This document shows, one piece after another, positions 51,488 to 51,657 of a stretch of DNA of 51,657 bases. The translations under genes were made by a program, and so were the position numbers. Source of the DNA: JAATGA01 sp047605605 (GTDB lineage Bacteria > Pseudomonadota > Alphaproteobacteria > Rhodobacterales > Rhodobacteraceae); assembly GCA_047605605.1 (NCBI GenBank), contig JASGFG010000019.1, forward strand, positions 1 through 51,657. Direction: 5' to 3'. Each line of letters starts with the position of its first letter. Position 1 is the stretch's first letter. Below the pieces are notes generated by a model. The model worked only from the letters and a program-made list of their open reading frames with translations, did no database searches and had not been told where the DNA came from.

Positions 51488-51511
51488 AAATGTTTCGCGC
51501 GCGAAACATTT
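51488..51511. other. parS-like palindrome, copy 4, between parA and parB
   Basis: Perfect 24-bp palindrome with core TGTTTCGCGCGCGAAACA (51491-51508), starting directly after the parA stop codon and 112 bp before parB. This position is the main reason to call the palindrome family the partition site. Confidence 0.85.
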
Positions 51512-51657
51512 TCATTCCGCCGCCTGGCGGCCGGCCAGCTCGTCCCGCCGCCAGATGCCGTAGAGCAGCTTCTTGAACTCGGCCCAGGTGGCGTCGAAGG
51601 TCTCGCGCCCGCGCATATAGGTCTCGCGGTTGAAGTCGCGGTAATCGGCCTCGTAGA
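51512..51657 (-). CDS. parA: ParA-family partition ATPase, C-terminal fragment at window edge
   Basis: Only the last 48 codons are inside the window; the gene continues to the right. They read YEADYRDFNRETYMRGRETF and DATWAEFKKLLYGIWRRDEL, then AGRQAAE and stop. This acidic/aromatic helix-rich tail is typical of ParA ATPases in Rhodobacterales partition operons. Walker motifs lie outside the window. It is upstream of parB in the same direction with a parS-like site between them, the usual partition-operon order. The frame was read directly from the minus strand, with stop TGA at 51512-51514. Confidence 0.85.
   Translation of the reverse strand, partial: YEADYRDFNRETYMRGRETFDATWAEFKKLLYGIWRRDELAGRQAAE

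Overview
The window is very GC-rich, with mostly ATG and some GTG starts, AGGAG-type ribosome binding sites and alphaproteobacterial gene families. The protein types (VPLPA-CTERM protein, RTX/Hint protein, HlyD plus PrsD-type ABC exporter, ParB with a Rhodobacterales-like architecture) suggest a member of the Rhodobacterales such as Paracoccus or a relative; the genus is inference. The right edge carries parB and the 3' end of parA. Four copies of one perfect 18-bp palindrome (TGTTTCGCGCGCGAAACA) lie at 14.5, 40.7, 50.2 and 51.5 kb. This marks a ParAB-partitioned extrachromosomal replicon. Because it also carries ilvD, it is more likely a chromid than a dispensable plasmid.

Left part (1-14.5 kb): extracellular polysaccharide assembly and export. 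It holds the end of a PKD/LamG protein, a Wzy/O-antigen-ligase-like polymerase, a large beta-helix/PKD/LamG protein without a signal peptide, its probable type I exporter (HlyD adaptor plus ABC transporter), a GT4 glycosyltransferase, a phosphomannomutase-type enzyme, an ExeA-like ATPase and a priming sugar-phosphate transferase. A parS-like site follows.

Middle (14.7-26.6 kb): a DoxX protein, a membrane PQQ glucose dehydrogenase, a glycosyltransferase fused to a methyltransferase-like domain, a TonB receptor with an EF-hand/YncE-like partner, and an RTX protein with PA14 and Hint domains.

26.8-37.3 kb is the least familiar part. A BTAD/SARP-like regulator precedes a His-tagged haloperoxidase/PAP2-family protein, a divergent pair of operons (methyltransferase plus a subtilase without signal peptide; and a peptidoglycan-hydrolase-like protein, a lipoprotein, a small helical protein and a polytopic membrane protein). 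The divergent operons are separated by a perfect 29-bp inverted repeat. Each arm contains two CGTCA half sites 11 bp apart, and the same arrangement stands upstream of the haloperoxidase gene. I propose that these genes form one regulon of the neighbouring regulator; this is inference.

Right part (37.3-51.7 kb): a VPLPA-CTERM surface protein, ilvD, then a tight operon manC-gmd-reductase-3-dehydratase. In the last enzyme the PLP lysine is replaced by histidine, as in ColD, so the operon most likely makes GDP-L-colitose rather than only GDP-fucose. Two GT2 glycosyltransferases, a NodZ-like (GT23) transferase and UDP-glucose dehydrogenase complete the polysaccharide set, followed by parB and parA. 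No rRNA, tRNA, CRISPR array, transposase or integrase was recognised.
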